Shown in pieces: positions 46,225 to 56,983 of a stretch of 64,000 bases of DNA. Position numbers and translations under genes: made by a program. The first letter of the stretch is position 1, and the number at the start of each line of letters is the position of its first letter. Below the pieces are notes generated by a model. The model saw nothing but the letters and a program-made list of their open reading frames with translations. It had not been told where the DNA came from and made no database searches. The DNA is from Codonopsis lanceolata (taxonomy: Eukaryota > Streptophyta > Magnoliopsida > Asterales > Campanulaceae), in the NCBI GenBank assembly GCA_013146195.2, contig CM028379.1, positions 105,721,226 through 105,785,225 on the forward strand. Reading direction: 5' to 3'.

Positions 46225-46420
46225 ACAAAATCATGCATCGCGATACACAAAATTAAATGTGATGCATGATTTTAATGCAATGCGATGCATAATTTGTGAA
46301 TCCCGGTGCATGATTCCAAATTGTTTAACATAGCGATTCATTACGGTTCCAAACCGATGCATCACAATTCTAAAATGATGCATCACGATCCAAAATTGAT
46401 GCATTACGATTCAAAGAGGT
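46225..46420. repeat. Degenerate GATGCATCACGATTC repeats, cluster 2
   Basis: Units of about 22-25 bp such as TGATGCATCACGATCCAAAA recur about eight times, partly in inverted form. Confidence 0.65.
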
Positions 46421-47135
46421 GTCCAAGAACCAACAAGTTCCTAGAGATGTTAATAGAGCCAATCGTAGGGTCGAACCATTTAAACCGGGAAAAGTTAGGA
46501 TTATATTTGAATTTTTAGAGACCCGTTTAGAATGGACCGTTTAACAAGGAACCTATTAGAGACCGAAACTGATAAGGTTGATCTGATTAACATCTCTGCT
46601 GGACTTTTGAGTCGCCAATGCAGCCCATTATATGAAGAAAAAAAGTATGTAGCAAAACAGTCACTTCATCCTAAGAAATTACTAAAATACCTTGAGTCAA
46701 AACATAAGAAAACTGATTAAAATTGACTTAATTTAATAATCTATATTATGATTATTAATTAAACAGCTTAATTGATTAAACTCAAACAAATTATGAAGTT
46801 TCAATGATTTATGTTATGAAATTTATTACTTAGGTGATGTCATTGTATGACTCTTTTTTGATTAGATTTGTTACTTGATTTCAAATTTCAGATTTGAATA
46901 TAAACCTTATTTAAATTCTTTTAGGTGCAGCCCGTTAGTGACCCGACTAAATCGAGGCCGACAAAGTTAGGGTTCGACTTGCATATTTAATGGCCGCTTG
47001 AACAAACCGTTTAAACCGAAACCTATCAAGGGCCGAAACCAACAAGCCGGACCGAAATAGATATGATTGACCCGATTAACATCTCTACAAGTTTTGATTA
47101 TTACTTAAACAACTTAATTGATTGAACTCAAATAA

Positions 47136-47232
47136 CCCCTAAGGGGGTGGCTCAGTGGTAGAGATGAGACTTCACAATGTGTGAGGTCTCAGGTTCGATC
47201 CCTTCCCATGCCCCCCTTAGGGAAAAAAAAAT
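47136..47232 (+). mobile_element. Very short tRNA-derived SINE
   Basis: A 97-bp insertion with internal RNA polymerase III promoter: box A TGGCTCAGTGGTAGAG at 47148-47163 and box B GGTTCGATCCC at 47192-47202. It ends in a run of A. It is flanked by a 14-bp target duplication TTGAACTCAAATAA / TTGAACTCAAACAA (47122-47135, 47233-47246). The empty site is visible in unit 1 of the tandem repeat. The outer arms CCCTAAGGGGG and CCCCCTTAGGG pair perfectly over 11 bp. There is no tRNA-unrelated body, so it is essentially the tRNA-like head plus tail. Confidence 0.8.
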
Positions 47233-47273
47233 TTGAACTCAAACAAATTATGAAGTTTCAATGATTTATGTTA

Positions 47274-48538
47274 GGATTAAATAATTATTTGGTCCCTCCA
47301 TTTACACTTTTTTTTTGGTTTGGTCCTACCTTTTTTTTAATTAGATGTGGTCCTTACATTCAAGATTCACTATGAGGTACCCCCTCTAGGTGTTACCGTT
47401 AATATCATCGTCTAAAAAAATTGAAACAACAAAACTGCCCTTCACTCTATGCACATGCATGACTCATGGTTTTTGTTCATATATAAGTGTGGGTTTTTGT
47501 TAATTATTTAATCCTAAAAAGAAACTAAAGGAATAGGATTCATGGAGACAAATATAAAGTCTCAAGCCTCCACTCTTTGTAAAATATCTAGCAAGGCAGT
47601 GTGCCGGCACCAACCCTCTCACTCTCTCCCTGCGCATCCAACCTTCTCCTTCTTCCTACCCAGCCGCCCCTGTTCCAGTTAGATCTGCCACTAACAGACC
47701 CTTCAACTGCTCTAAGCCGCACCAACACCCTCCATCACCAACTTAGTCCAGCCACCCCTGTTCCAGTACGGGCATCTCCTTCTGCCGATCTCTCTCACCT
47801 AGGTCTGACCACGTCCATTGTCACTTCTTCATGACCTCAGTCAGCTCCTACCTCAATTGCCTCCATCCCCAATCATCATCTCCGATCTCCTCTGGGCCTT
47901 CCTGCGAAACCCAGTTCCATTTCCATCTTTAACTTAAAGACCCATCTCTCCTCATCCATATTCCGACAAGCAGCGTCCAGGCCGCGGCTCTTCATTTTCG
48001 TTGTTGATTTAGATCATTTTCCCTATATAAGGATTTCTTAGGAGCTGCGATGGACGCGTGCGGCTGGTGTGTCAGCGATGGTGCAGGAACGGTGGAGAAA
48101 GATAAAGTTGGAGAAATCGGAGCAGAGAGGAGGCTGAGGATCAATCACTTGAGAACGTACATATACTTTAATTTGGGAAGAAGAATCGAACAAAGGTCTG
48201 AATATGGGTACATGGGGGCTACAATAGTGGAGGGAAGGAGTTGGAGGGTAAGAAATGGAGGATGGAAGAAACATGGAGCAAACATGGCGGCTTCAATTTG
48301 ATACGCTTGGAGGTCGATGTGCATGTGCATATATCAACAAAAAACCATGTATCGTGCATGTGCGTATAATGAAAGGTAGTTTTGTCATTTCAAGGTTTTT
48401 AGACGGTGATATTAATAGTAACGCCTAGAGGGGGATATCTCATAGCGAATCTTGAATGGAATGACCATATCTAATAAAAAAAGGGTAGGACCAAACAAAA
48501 AAAAGTGTAAATGGAGGGACCAAATAATTATTTAATCC
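47274..48538. mobile_element. Non-autonomous Mutator-like element (possible Pack-MULE)
   Basis: 1265 bp with long terminal inverted repeats of about 200 bp, both beginning GGATTAAATAATTATTTGGT, and a perfect 9-bp target duplication TTTATGTTA (47265-47273, 48539-48547). Long TIRs with 9-bp duplications define MULEs. The interior (about 47590-48300) is markedly more GC-rich than the TIRs and has open frames on both strands (47601-47834 plus; 48038-48274 minus) rich in Pro, Ser and Leu. That fits a captured gene fragment, but I do not recognise the source. Confidence 0.85.
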
Positions 48539-48965
48539 TTTATGTTATGAAGTTTATTACTTAGGTGATGTCATTGTATGACTCTTTTTTTGTTAGATTT
48601 GTGTTAATTACTTGATTTCAAATTCTACATTTGAATATAAACCTTATTTAAATTCTTTTAGATGTAGCCCATTAGTGACCCGACTAAATCGAGACCGGCA
48701 GAGTTAGGGTTCGGTTTGCATATTCAATGGCCGCTTAAACGGACCGTTTAAACTTTAAACCAAAACCAACAAGCTGGACCGAAACAAACATGATTGACCC
48801 GATTAACATCTTTAAAAGTTCATATTCTAACATTTCATCAAACACTATACATGCATAGTAAAACACATAAAATGATTCAATTTTGAATCACACGAACAAA
48901 AAAATAAGAAAAAATTGAGGAGCCATAGTCTCCATCCTTCAACTACGGTCTCCGTTATTCATGAG

Positions 48966-49609
48966 TAGAGGTGGCAAACGGCCAAACGGGCGGGTATGGG
49001 CGGCGCCCATATGTGCAATGAGCTTAAATGAGTGGGCGAGTAAGTGATCATTTAATACCATGAGCATATATGGGCGGACAATAAATGAGCATGAACACTC
49101 ATCTACTCATTAACACAAAGTTATAAAATAAATGTAATAATTAAAAAACTTCATTCTTCAATCAAAAATACGCAAAAAGAAAAAAAACATTAATTTCACC
49201 AGAAAAAGGAAAAATAAATATGTATGTTTGCTCATCTCTTGTGTCAACTATGTATTTTTTTTATTGTAACCTTCAATTCAATCTTCTATTTTGTGGTTAG
49301 ATTTTTAATTTCGCTGAGGCCCAATAGACAAACACACGAGTGTAAACCTGACCAAAAACTAAACAAGCTAACTAAGTCACATGTTCAAATCTATATGGGA
49401 AGGTTAGAACAAATAAGAATGTCGCATGTTGCACTGCTCACAAAACCGCTATGAATCCATTTATAGTATAACAGAGACGAATATTTACAAAGTCATAGAA
49501 ATAGAACAATCTGGGAGTGATGTTGCGTTTCATTTAAGTGTACAGAGTCATAGAATGACATTCTATGCTTTGCTTCAAAATTTGGGGGTGGCGGTTGGAA
49601 GGGCAGATG

Positions 49610-49652
<43 letters not shown>

Positions 49653-49930
49653 ACACCTACCCAATAGATATATTAATTATGTTAAACGTCATTATTAATC
49701 ATAAGCATTTTATAATTATGTATGTAATTTATAAAACAAAATTAGAAAAAAGAAAGAAAATGAGTTTTAGTATGAGTGCCTAAGTGGGCGCTCATTTAGC
49801 TCATCATAATTAATGTGCCAAAGTAGACATACCCATTTGTGTCCACTTAAAATTTTGGATGTACTCATATCCATTATTTATTTAACGATCTGAACGGACA
49901 AATAGGCGCAAATAAAAATTGCCACCTCTA
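48966..49930. mobile_element. Non-autonomous hAT element
   Basis: 965 bp with perfect 12-bp terminal inverted repeats TAGAGGTGGCAA and an 8-bp target duplication TTCATGAG / TTGATGAG (48958-48965, 49931-49938; one mismatch). The TAGAGGTGGCAA(A)C terminus and 8-bp duplication are typical of hAT elements. Subterminal GGGCGGGTATGGGCG-type motifs recur in inverted form near the right end. No transposase is encoded; a (TA)n run lies at 49615-49649. Confidence 0.85.
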
Positions 49931-50299
49931 TTGATGAGTAATGAGAGTGAAATTGAATCAGCAAAAACTGTTGAATCATATACATGTATTAGTGTGTGTA
50001 TTTTGTATACAAACAATAATGCAATGGGCGGAGAAACCAAGCAGCAGATGGTATCAAGACATCAATTTCTTGCGAGGGCCCACGGTTGAAGAAATCATTT
50101 TCTACAAAGAGTAGCTCTTTGTTAAAGAGTTGAGTTTCATCGTTGTTCCAATGTTTATGTACGTAGGGATTGACAGTATTTTTATCGATCGATAGATAAA
50201 AATTAAAAGAAGAAGAATTCTGAAAGATAGAAAATACGAATGATGTTGGCTGGGATTTTGTTGGCGGTCGAAATCAGCTCGACGGGTGGCAGAGCATTC

Positions 50300-51108
50300 T
50301 GCTCGGTTTGAGGTACCATCTATGCATCTGACTTCTTGGATAAGGCCCCCTGATCGGGTAGGCATGGCCTTACTTGACTGGGTAAATTTAGGCATGATCA
50401 AGCTCTTCTACTCGAAGAAGTTCTCCTCAGCTTGATGGTAAGGCTCATGATTCGCACGTGAGCCCCCACATGATCAGTTGGGCCGGACACATCAGTTTTC
50501 TTATTTTCATTGATATTGTAATCAAGGTAGAAATCATTATTGATTGATTGATTTCCGTAAATATGTAGTCAATTTTTTTTAATTTTGTTTGATATTGTAA
50601 ATAAAGTAGCAATTACATAGATTGAATATAGATTGATTGATTAATTTTCGTAAATATATAGTCAAAGTTTCCTTATTTTTTCTTGATATTGTAACTAAGG
50701 TAGGAATCAAATAGATTAAATATAGATTGACTGATTGATTTCGGTAAATATCTTCTTCAAATTGAACCTGATTATGATTTCCTTAAATATCTCTTTCGTT
50801 TACAACATTGTGATATCCCAAGGTATTTATAGCTCAATCGGAGGTAAACCTGAATAGTTTAATGATCATGACAAGATCTTAAGGCTTTTTGGTCATAAAT
50901 ACGGGTTGACCATGTAACTACTAGAGTCATGGCTTAATTCTCGTGTGCAACAGCAGTTCTTGTTCGTGCTTGGTTGGATTGTGTATCTGGTCGGGTGGAT
51001 TTGGTCCTGCTCGATTTGAGGTACCATCTCTGCATCTGACTTCTTGGACAAGGCCCCTTATGGGGTAGGCGTGGCCTTACCTGACCAGGGTAAGTTTAGG
51101 CATGATGA
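50300..51108. repeat. About 100-bp direct repeats flanking an internal triplicate
   Basis: 50300-50402 and 51003-51108 share TTTGAGGTACCATCT, GCATCTGACTTCTTGGA, AAGGCCCC, GGGTAGGC and TTTAGGCATGAT. The similarity extends weakly upstream of each. Between them, 50498-50757 has three tandem units of about 85 bp (TTGATATTGTAA, GATTGATTGATTTCCGTAAA). This could be a small terminal-repeat element or an LTR fragment. Confidence 0.55.
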
Positions 51109-52039
51109 TGTATAAATTGGTGGACCAACCTGCCCCGTTTCAACTCGCGACCCGTGCGAGTTAAGCCTAAAAAGCCCGCATTCCAACGACGTTGTTTTTT
51201 TAAAACTCAATCCATCTTTTTATAATGGCGGGGCAGATCAACCAAATAGGTTTAACCCATTTTGACAACTACATTTGTTTTTCTTTGATAAAATTTATTA
51301 GTCAACAATCATATATTGTTGGATAAGTCAACAATCATATATTATTAGTCAAGAATACCCCTCATAAAATCCCTCAGTTAGTCTATATTAACAGTTCTGT
51401 TACAAATTTGGTGTGACGTTAATGGAAAGGACCACATCGCACCAAATTATTGAGTACATTGGTCACATTTGAAAAATTGTAATATGGTTGGTCAAATCGA
51501 TTACCTACGAATAGTACAATGGTTATTTGGATAATTTTCTCAATATAATAGATAACATTTATTCAATGTTTTCATATGACTCGTTATTAAGTTTACTTCA
51601 TTGTATTGTGATAACAAAGTTTACTAGTGAAAGTTTCGCCATATTGACAAATCAAAGAGGTTTTACTTATTGATAATGATTTAAACCTTTGAGTTATTTA
51701 TTTATTCGACTGTGTTTTTTACCCCTATACTTACATATTATATCACTTCCATTGATCTTATCCGTAGTTTGTGGTTTAAGTTTTGATTTATCCTGGCTAC
51801 AAAACTTTCATGTCACATTGTAGTCGGTTTGAATTTTTGAGTCAACGTTAGGAACTTTTCCAATAAATTTGACTTATTTTTTCGAAATCATAAAACACAC
51901 AATTTGTAGCAATTTAAAGTAATACAAATCATGAAGTTTATGAATTTGAAAAAAAATATACAAAAAAAAAGTTAGGAACGGAGGGAGTATAACAAGACAA
52001 TATTATAATTATAATTGCTATTTTTCGTAAAATCTTATT
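51109..52039. other. Decayed repeats, one Stowaway-like end
   Basis: 51120-51290 contains GGCGGGGCAGATC/GACCAACCTGCCCCG inverted strings. GGAACGGAGGGAGTA at about 51975-51989 matches one terminus of a Stowaway MITE; no partner terminus was found upstream. No gene. Confidence 0.35.
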
Positions 52040-52071
52040 CTCATATTATTGCACGGTAAAATATTTACTAG
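52040..52071 (+). mobile_element. Helitron-like 3' end (weak)
   Basis: TTGCACGGTAAAATATTTACTAG followed by T resembles the 3' end of a Helitron, but the hairpin is degraded. Confidence 0.25.
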
Positions 52072-52821
52072 TTTAAATTTATGTAATTAAAATATGATGT
52101 GATCCTAGGGTCCAAAGATTATGTACTACAAGTAGAGGGGCATAAGTGCCATGTTTGGAAATCTAGGGCTTAAATACTCTAAATTGCAAGTTTTAGCACA
52201 CATGAGTTCCAAAAATATATTTTTAGGTTTTCTTTATCTATGTTGAGGTATTATTTCCTAATTAGTTTAGATAATTGTTTCGATTAGTATCCTTATTCAC
52301 TGAATTTAATTAGTTGCTTTAATTATGGATATTTTTTTCTTTATGCAATTTTAAGTAGTTTCTTTGATGGAAAAGGTTTATGGTTTCTTGTAGCCTAAAA
52401 AAAGGCGATTCAAATTAGTAATGGTTTTAACATTGATTGGTTATTGAATTGAGATTTCTCATTGTGTGTTTCTTAATTTAAGCATTCTAGATTGAAAGCT
52501 TATGATGTGAACATTCGTGCATTCGGTGTTTACATTGCAAATTCGACATATCAATTAAAAAATCATTTCAATTGTGATATTATTCACAATACCAAGATTC
52601 ACGTCATTCCGACGACGTTGGATCTCAGTGTCCTTCGATATCAAACCTATTTTCGACATATCAATTAGAAGTCTTATATATATATATAAAATTACAACTG
52701 ACATTACTATATATCAAACCAATGTAAGTGGCAACTTTTCTATTGACAATAAAATGTGAGATTTCAAATCTAACAATTTTTAAAACCAAAATCAATTTAT
52801 AACTAATATAAAATTCATATA
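52072..52821. other. AT-rich DNA without recognised genes
   Basis: Only short frames. 52640-52700 already contains elements of the following minisatellite. Confidence 0.35.
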
Positions 52822-52968
52822 TACTAATATTACTAATAGAAGAGATGTATCTTAATTGATTATAAATTGATGTTGGTTTTGAAAGTCTTTTGATAAAGAT
52901 TTTTACTTTTATCACCATAAAAGAGATGTATATTACATTGTTTAGAAAGAGATGTTAGTTTTAAGAGT

Positions 52969-53053
<85 letters not shown>

Positions 53054-54160
53054 TACATTGGTTAAAAAATGATGTTGATTTTAAAAGTATTTAGATAAAA
53101 GACTTCTACTTTATCATCAATAGAAGAGAAGAGATGTATCCCACATTGTTTAGAAAGAAATGTTGATTTTAAAATTTTTAAGATAAATGACTTCTACTAT
53201 TATTATCAAATAAGGAGATGAATTTCACATTGGTTAGAGAGTGATGTTGATTTCTACTATTATTATCTAATAGAATATAAATTTTAAGGAGATGAATTTC
53301 ACATTGGTTAGAGAGTGATGTTGATTTTTAAAGTCTACCATGGGGTATTAAATTTTTTGTTTTTAGTTCTATTTGGTGGTTTATTGCTTTGGGGTTGTTG
53401 AGAATTGTGATTAATAGGTTTGTAATTTTGTTCATTTTACAAATATAGACAAGTGTACATAAAATGGACAAATATAAAAAAATTAAATATATAGTCAATG
53501 TGTTTGATCTTTGATGTAAATTATCAAAAAATGGTAATTATATCTTAATTTAATTTTTTTTATAGCGATTTTTAGAACCTTGAGCATATATATCATATTG
53601 GTTACAAAGAGATGTAACCCATATTATTTAGAAATGAGTATTAGTTATAAAAGTCATTAGATAAGAGAATTTTTATATTATTACCAATAGAAAAGATGTA
53701 TCCCACATTATTTAAAAAGAGAGATGTTGGTTTAAAAGTCTTTAAATAAAATACTACTATTATTACTAATAGAAGAAATATATCTCACATTTATTAGAAA
53801 TTGATGTTGATTTAAAAATATTAATATTACCAATAGAAAAGATGTATACCACATGGTTAGAAAGTGAGGTTGGTTTTAAAAGTCATTAGATAAAACACAA
53901 GCTTTTATTTCCAATAGAAATAGGAAACAAATATCTCATATTGTTTAAAAATAAATAATTATTTTAAAAGTTTTTAACAAAAAGACTTATACTATTATTA
54001 TCAAGTTAGATGTTAAATTTAAAAATCTTTAGATAAAATATTTTTACTTTTATTATCTATAGTACGTATCTCACGTACGTTAGTTAGAAAATTATATTGA
54101 TTTTAAAAACATTTAGGTAAAAAACGTTTAATATTAGTAATATTAGAAGAAATTAAATGA
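52822..54160. repeat. Degenerate minisatellite of about 85 bp with internal (TA)n
   Basis: About twelve diverged units of the order AGAGATGTATCCCACATTGG, TTAGAAAGAGATGTTGAT, TTTAAAAGTCTTTAGATAAA, GACTTCTACTATTATTA and CCAATAGAA, in two blocks (52822-53345 and 53580-54160). A perfect (TA)n run of about 82 bp sits at 52970-53051 inside one unit. No protein is encoded. Confidence 0.8.
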
Positions 54161-54245
54161 TTATAACCATTGAAGAGTTTAACAATCCAATTATAATGTC
54201 CAAAAGTTATATTATTATTACAAAAAAATATGTATCCCACATTAT

Positions 54246-54355
54246 ACCCGTACGGAGCACATGTCAAATAACTAGTATACGAGATTGTTATTTATGCTTC
54301 TAATGCATCCCATATTTTTAGTAAAACTAGTGTGTAACCCATAATTTGCACAAGT
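54246..54355. mobile_element. Two Helitron-like 3' ends facing each other
   Basis: Plus strand: ACCCGTACGGAGCACATGTC then AAATAACTAG|T, ending at 54275 (hairpin partly lost). Minus strand: GTGCAAATTATGGGTTAC then ACACTAG|T, ending at 54327. Each has the hairpin-spacer-CTAG-T pattern. The first would close an element containing the minisatellite. Confidence 0.35.
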
Positions 54356-54732
54356 AGTTTTTTTTTCTCACTAAATTTATATATTAAATATGATACATAT
54401 TTATTTTATAAGATATATTATATGGTATAAATGTATTAATTGAAACATGAAATGGTACCCCAAGTCTCCAATAGTCCAATGTCCTTTAATAATAAATTGA
54501 ATTGCAAAAAAATTACAAATTGATAAAATGAAGTTTTAAAGGTGGTCATTAAGAAAGTTATTAATTATGCTCACTTTATTATTGTTAAGGCCAAAATATG
54601 AATCGCCCCCCCAATGTATCCACCCTATCTCAAAGTCTCCCCAACATACGAAGTGTGCCTATGGGTACCTGATGTTACCATTTGTCCCATCATGCTCCCT
54701 CCCGTTAGTAGCTGTTATGAATGAGGCGTTAA

Positions 54733-54953
54733 GTGACACGTAAACCTAAACATATGGGTCATTTTTGTCATTTCTACTACGGGTCGTTATTAGTAATCAG
54801 TACCAACACTTCTTCCTCCTTCGTCCTTCTTCCTTCAATGATAGACGTGAGTTGCTACTGTGGTGAAACCTGTGTGCTGGAGACAGCGTGGACCGGAACT
54901 ATCCTGAGCGAAGGTTCTTTGGCTGCCCAAATTATGCCTATGTAAGTTTTGTT
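54733..54953 (+). pseudogene. GRF-type zinc-finger gene fragment
   Basis: SCYCGETCVLETAWT in one frame and RNYPERRFFGCPNYAY in the next give the GRF zinc-finger pattern (C.CG...T.WT..NP.RRF..C), a nucleic-acid-binding motif common in plant genes and often captured by transposons. A two-base frame break separates the halves. A donor-like TAT|GTAAGTTTTG follows at about 54951. The L1-derived insertion at 55132 interrupts the downstream part. Confidence 0.6.
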
Positions 54954-55131
54954 TCCCTTTTTCTTTTAGGGTTTTGTAAATGCCCAATCTCTACTCATAT
55001 TTGTTCGACGTCACCGTCCCCTTTTCCTAATTTTCATGAGCTACAGCCTACAGGACGAAAAATGTTATTATTTGTCTTTGTATGATCCCCCAATGTGCTC
55101 TTGATCAACTATAGTGATTCTAAGTCTTCTA

Positions 55132-56966
55132 TTTTTTTTTCTTGAAATGCTAGATTTTATAAAAGGGAGAAAAAGGAAAACAAGCTAAAGGGGGACAACC
55201 AACCTTACCCTTAAGAGGGCGGGCAAAGGAGCCTTACCTTGGAGAAAGAAACATAAAATATTAAACCTAGATAAAGCAAAGAAAGATAACTAATAATTAC
55301 GATAACGACTCTTCGTACGACGCTTCGACCTTCTGAGATTTGGAGGGTCAAGATCAAGGGCTTCAAATTGAGCGTGATCGTTATCAGAATCTTCATCTTC
55401 GATAGTTTGCAGAATGACAAATTTATTAGGGGAGACTGAATTGTTCTGCATAGTGGCTTGGGTATTTATACAAGGACTGAAAGGGAGGGAGTTGGGGCTC
55501 AGGTTGGAAGAAAGATTTTTATGACTATGAGATGGAGAAATAACATCATTAATCACTTTCTCAACAGCATCAATATCGGGGCCTGCAGTCGAAGTTCCAT
55601 CTGTCTGCTGAACACAATTGCTAGATGGGGCCAGATTAAGAGCCTCAATACTGGAATTGTCCGATAAGTTGCCCTCTTCATCAATAGTTTCCAGAACCGC
55701 AAACCGATTAGGGGATAGGGAAGGCTCAGAAGGCTTGGGTAGAGCATTAACCGTTTCATTAACAACTGAAGAATTATCATGATCTGTATGATCTTCACCC
55801 GAACCTGTTTCCTGGGCTGCATCGGGTTTATTTGAGGACGAGTCTTGATTGTTATTAGGAGGCAGGTTATTCTCTGGAATACTCGCTGAAGGGTTTTCCC
55901 CCGACGGGGCAACAAAATCTATAGTAACAGTTTCGGTGGCGCTTGAAGTAGGATCAGATCTTGGGGCTTTAGGTTTCCAAACTTTTGAAGGAAGCTCTTT
56001 GGAAGTAGGAATATCAGTATTGGGGGTCTTTTGGACAGGCGGCTGATCAAGGTCTTTAGGGTTATTATTTCTGCCAGATTGCTTGGGCGGCTCGGTACCA
56101 TTTGTTTGATGCTGAAGATAAAGCTTGCAGGCATCACCATCGTGGCCTTGACGGTGACAATAAGTGCAATATTGAGGGAGCCTCTCAGCTTCAATGGACT
56201 GCCAGAAACCTGATGAAGAGCCATAGTCTATCCACAGTCTGCTTGGTAAATGCTTGGTAAGATCAATTTCAATACAAACCCTAGCCACACTTGGCCTTGT
56301 AAGATTGGCAGTGGGAGCATCAATAATCAACGGTGAACCTATCATGTTAGCAATCGAGAAAAGCATCTGCTTATTAAACAAAAATATTGGGAGATTTGGG
56401 AACGCAAACCATACGGGAACAAGAGGGCTTTCGACATCAGATCTGAATGAGGGAGTCCACTTGAAGACTCGCATTGGAAAAGAACCAACGGACCATTGGT
56501 CTTTGATCCAAAGACGCTGGAAATCGGCTTCATGATGAGTTTGAATCAGCACGTGCTTCGAATCCAAATGGCCTAGGGAAACATCTGCCTTCAGACCGAA
56601 GGTTAGGAACTCTTTACGCATTGTGTCCATGGAGGGGCGGCCATGTGAGAACTTGCCAACAAGGGTGAGTTTGAAGGGGAGAGAAAGCGTGTTAATAATA
56701 TCAGGAGTGAGGCGCAAGGAAGGTTCACCCTTATACAAAGAAGGAGGGATGAATGGAAGATTATGGGACGTGGAAGAAGATTGAGAAACTAGAGAAGCAA
56801 AGGATTTTTTTGCCGTTGGAGATGGAGGAGCCGGAGGAGGGTCCTCAGTTGATGCCACGGTCGGAGCCGCAGCCATGACAGGTCGAAGCTGATCAAGGGC
56901 GGCGCAAGGAGAGAGCGGCTTAGAGAGAGAAAATATTTAGGGTTTTTTCCCACTAGGATTATAACT
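55132..56966 (-). mobile_element. L1-derived element carrying only ORF1, with poly(A) and target duplication
   Basis: Flanked by a perfect 17-bp duplication TGATTCTAAGTCTTCTA (55115-55131, 56967-56983). On the minus strand it runs 5' leader (90 nt, TTTTCTCTCTCTAAGCC), ORF1, about 150 nt of 3' UTR, then nine A's (55140-55132). These are the marks of target-primed reverse transcription. There is no ORF2 (endonuclease and RT), so it must have been mobilised in trans. Confidence 0.85.
55290..56876 (-). CDS. LINE-1-type ORF1 protein (DUF4283 and zinc knuckle), intact 528 codons
   Basis: Nucleic-acid-binding ORF1 protein of plant L1 elements. An Ala/Pro/Ser-rich start (residues 1-40) is followed by a DUF4283 domain at about 70-215 (LVGKFSHGRPSMDTMRKEF, WSVGSFPMRVFKWTPSF, PVWFAFPNLPIFLFNK, ARVCIEIDLTKHLPSRLWID). 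A CCHC zinc knuckle CTYCHRQGHDGDAC follows at about 238-251, then a long acidic, Asn/Ser/Pro-rich tail ending in a basic RRSKRRTKSRYRNY. SPNRFAVLETIDEEG and SPNKFVILQTIEDED form an internal repeat in the tail. The frame is uninterrupted from ATG 56876 to the stop at 55290. It could alternatively be a retrocopy of a host DUF4283 gene. Confidence 0.85.
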   Translation of the reverse strand: MAAAPTVASTEDPPPAPPSPTAKKSFASLVSQSSSTSHNLPFIPPSLYKGEPSLRLTPDIINTLSLPFKLTLVGKFSHGRPSMDTMRKEFLTFGLKADVSLGHLDSKHVLIQTHHEADFQRLWIKDQWSVGSFPMRVFKWTPSFRSDVESPLVPVWFAFPNLPIFLFNKQMLFSIANMIGSPLIIDAPTANLTRPSVARVCIEIDLTKHLPSRLWIDYGSSSGFWQSIEAERLPQYCTYCHRQGHDGDACKLYLQHQTNGTEPPKQSGRNNNPKDLDQPPVQKTPNTDIPTSKELPSKVWKPKAPRSDPTSSATETVTIDFVAPSGENPSASIPENNLPPNNNQDSSSNKPDAAQETGSGEDHTDHDNSSVVNETVNALPKPSEPSLSPNRFAVLETIDEEGNLSDNSSIEALNLAPSSNCVQQTDGTSTAGPDIDAVEKVINDVISPSHSHKNLSSNLSPNSLPFSPCINTQATMQNNSVSPNKFVILQTIEDEDSDNDHAQFEALDLDPPNLRRSKRRTKSRYRNY

Positions 56967-56983
56967 TGATTCTAAGTCTTCTA

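Larger units (their letters stand above)
46749..48816. repeat. 346-bp tandem repeat, interrupted by a SINE and a MULE
   Basis: Unit 1 (about 46749-47093) and unit 2 (about 47094-48816 minus insertions) share CTTAATTGATT, ATTATGAAGTTTCAATG, TTACTTAGGTGATGTCATTG, GACCCGACTAAATCGAG and GACCCGATTAACATCT. A diverged third unit precedes at about 46480-46620 (GACCGTTTAACAAGGAACC). Unit 2 was split first at 47135/47233 and again at 47273/48539. Confidence 0.75.

Noticed and set aside
47141..47222. Possible functional tRNA gene
   Set aside because: Box A and box B are good, but the unit has an A tail, a target duplication and an extended non-tRNA stem, so it is a SINE.
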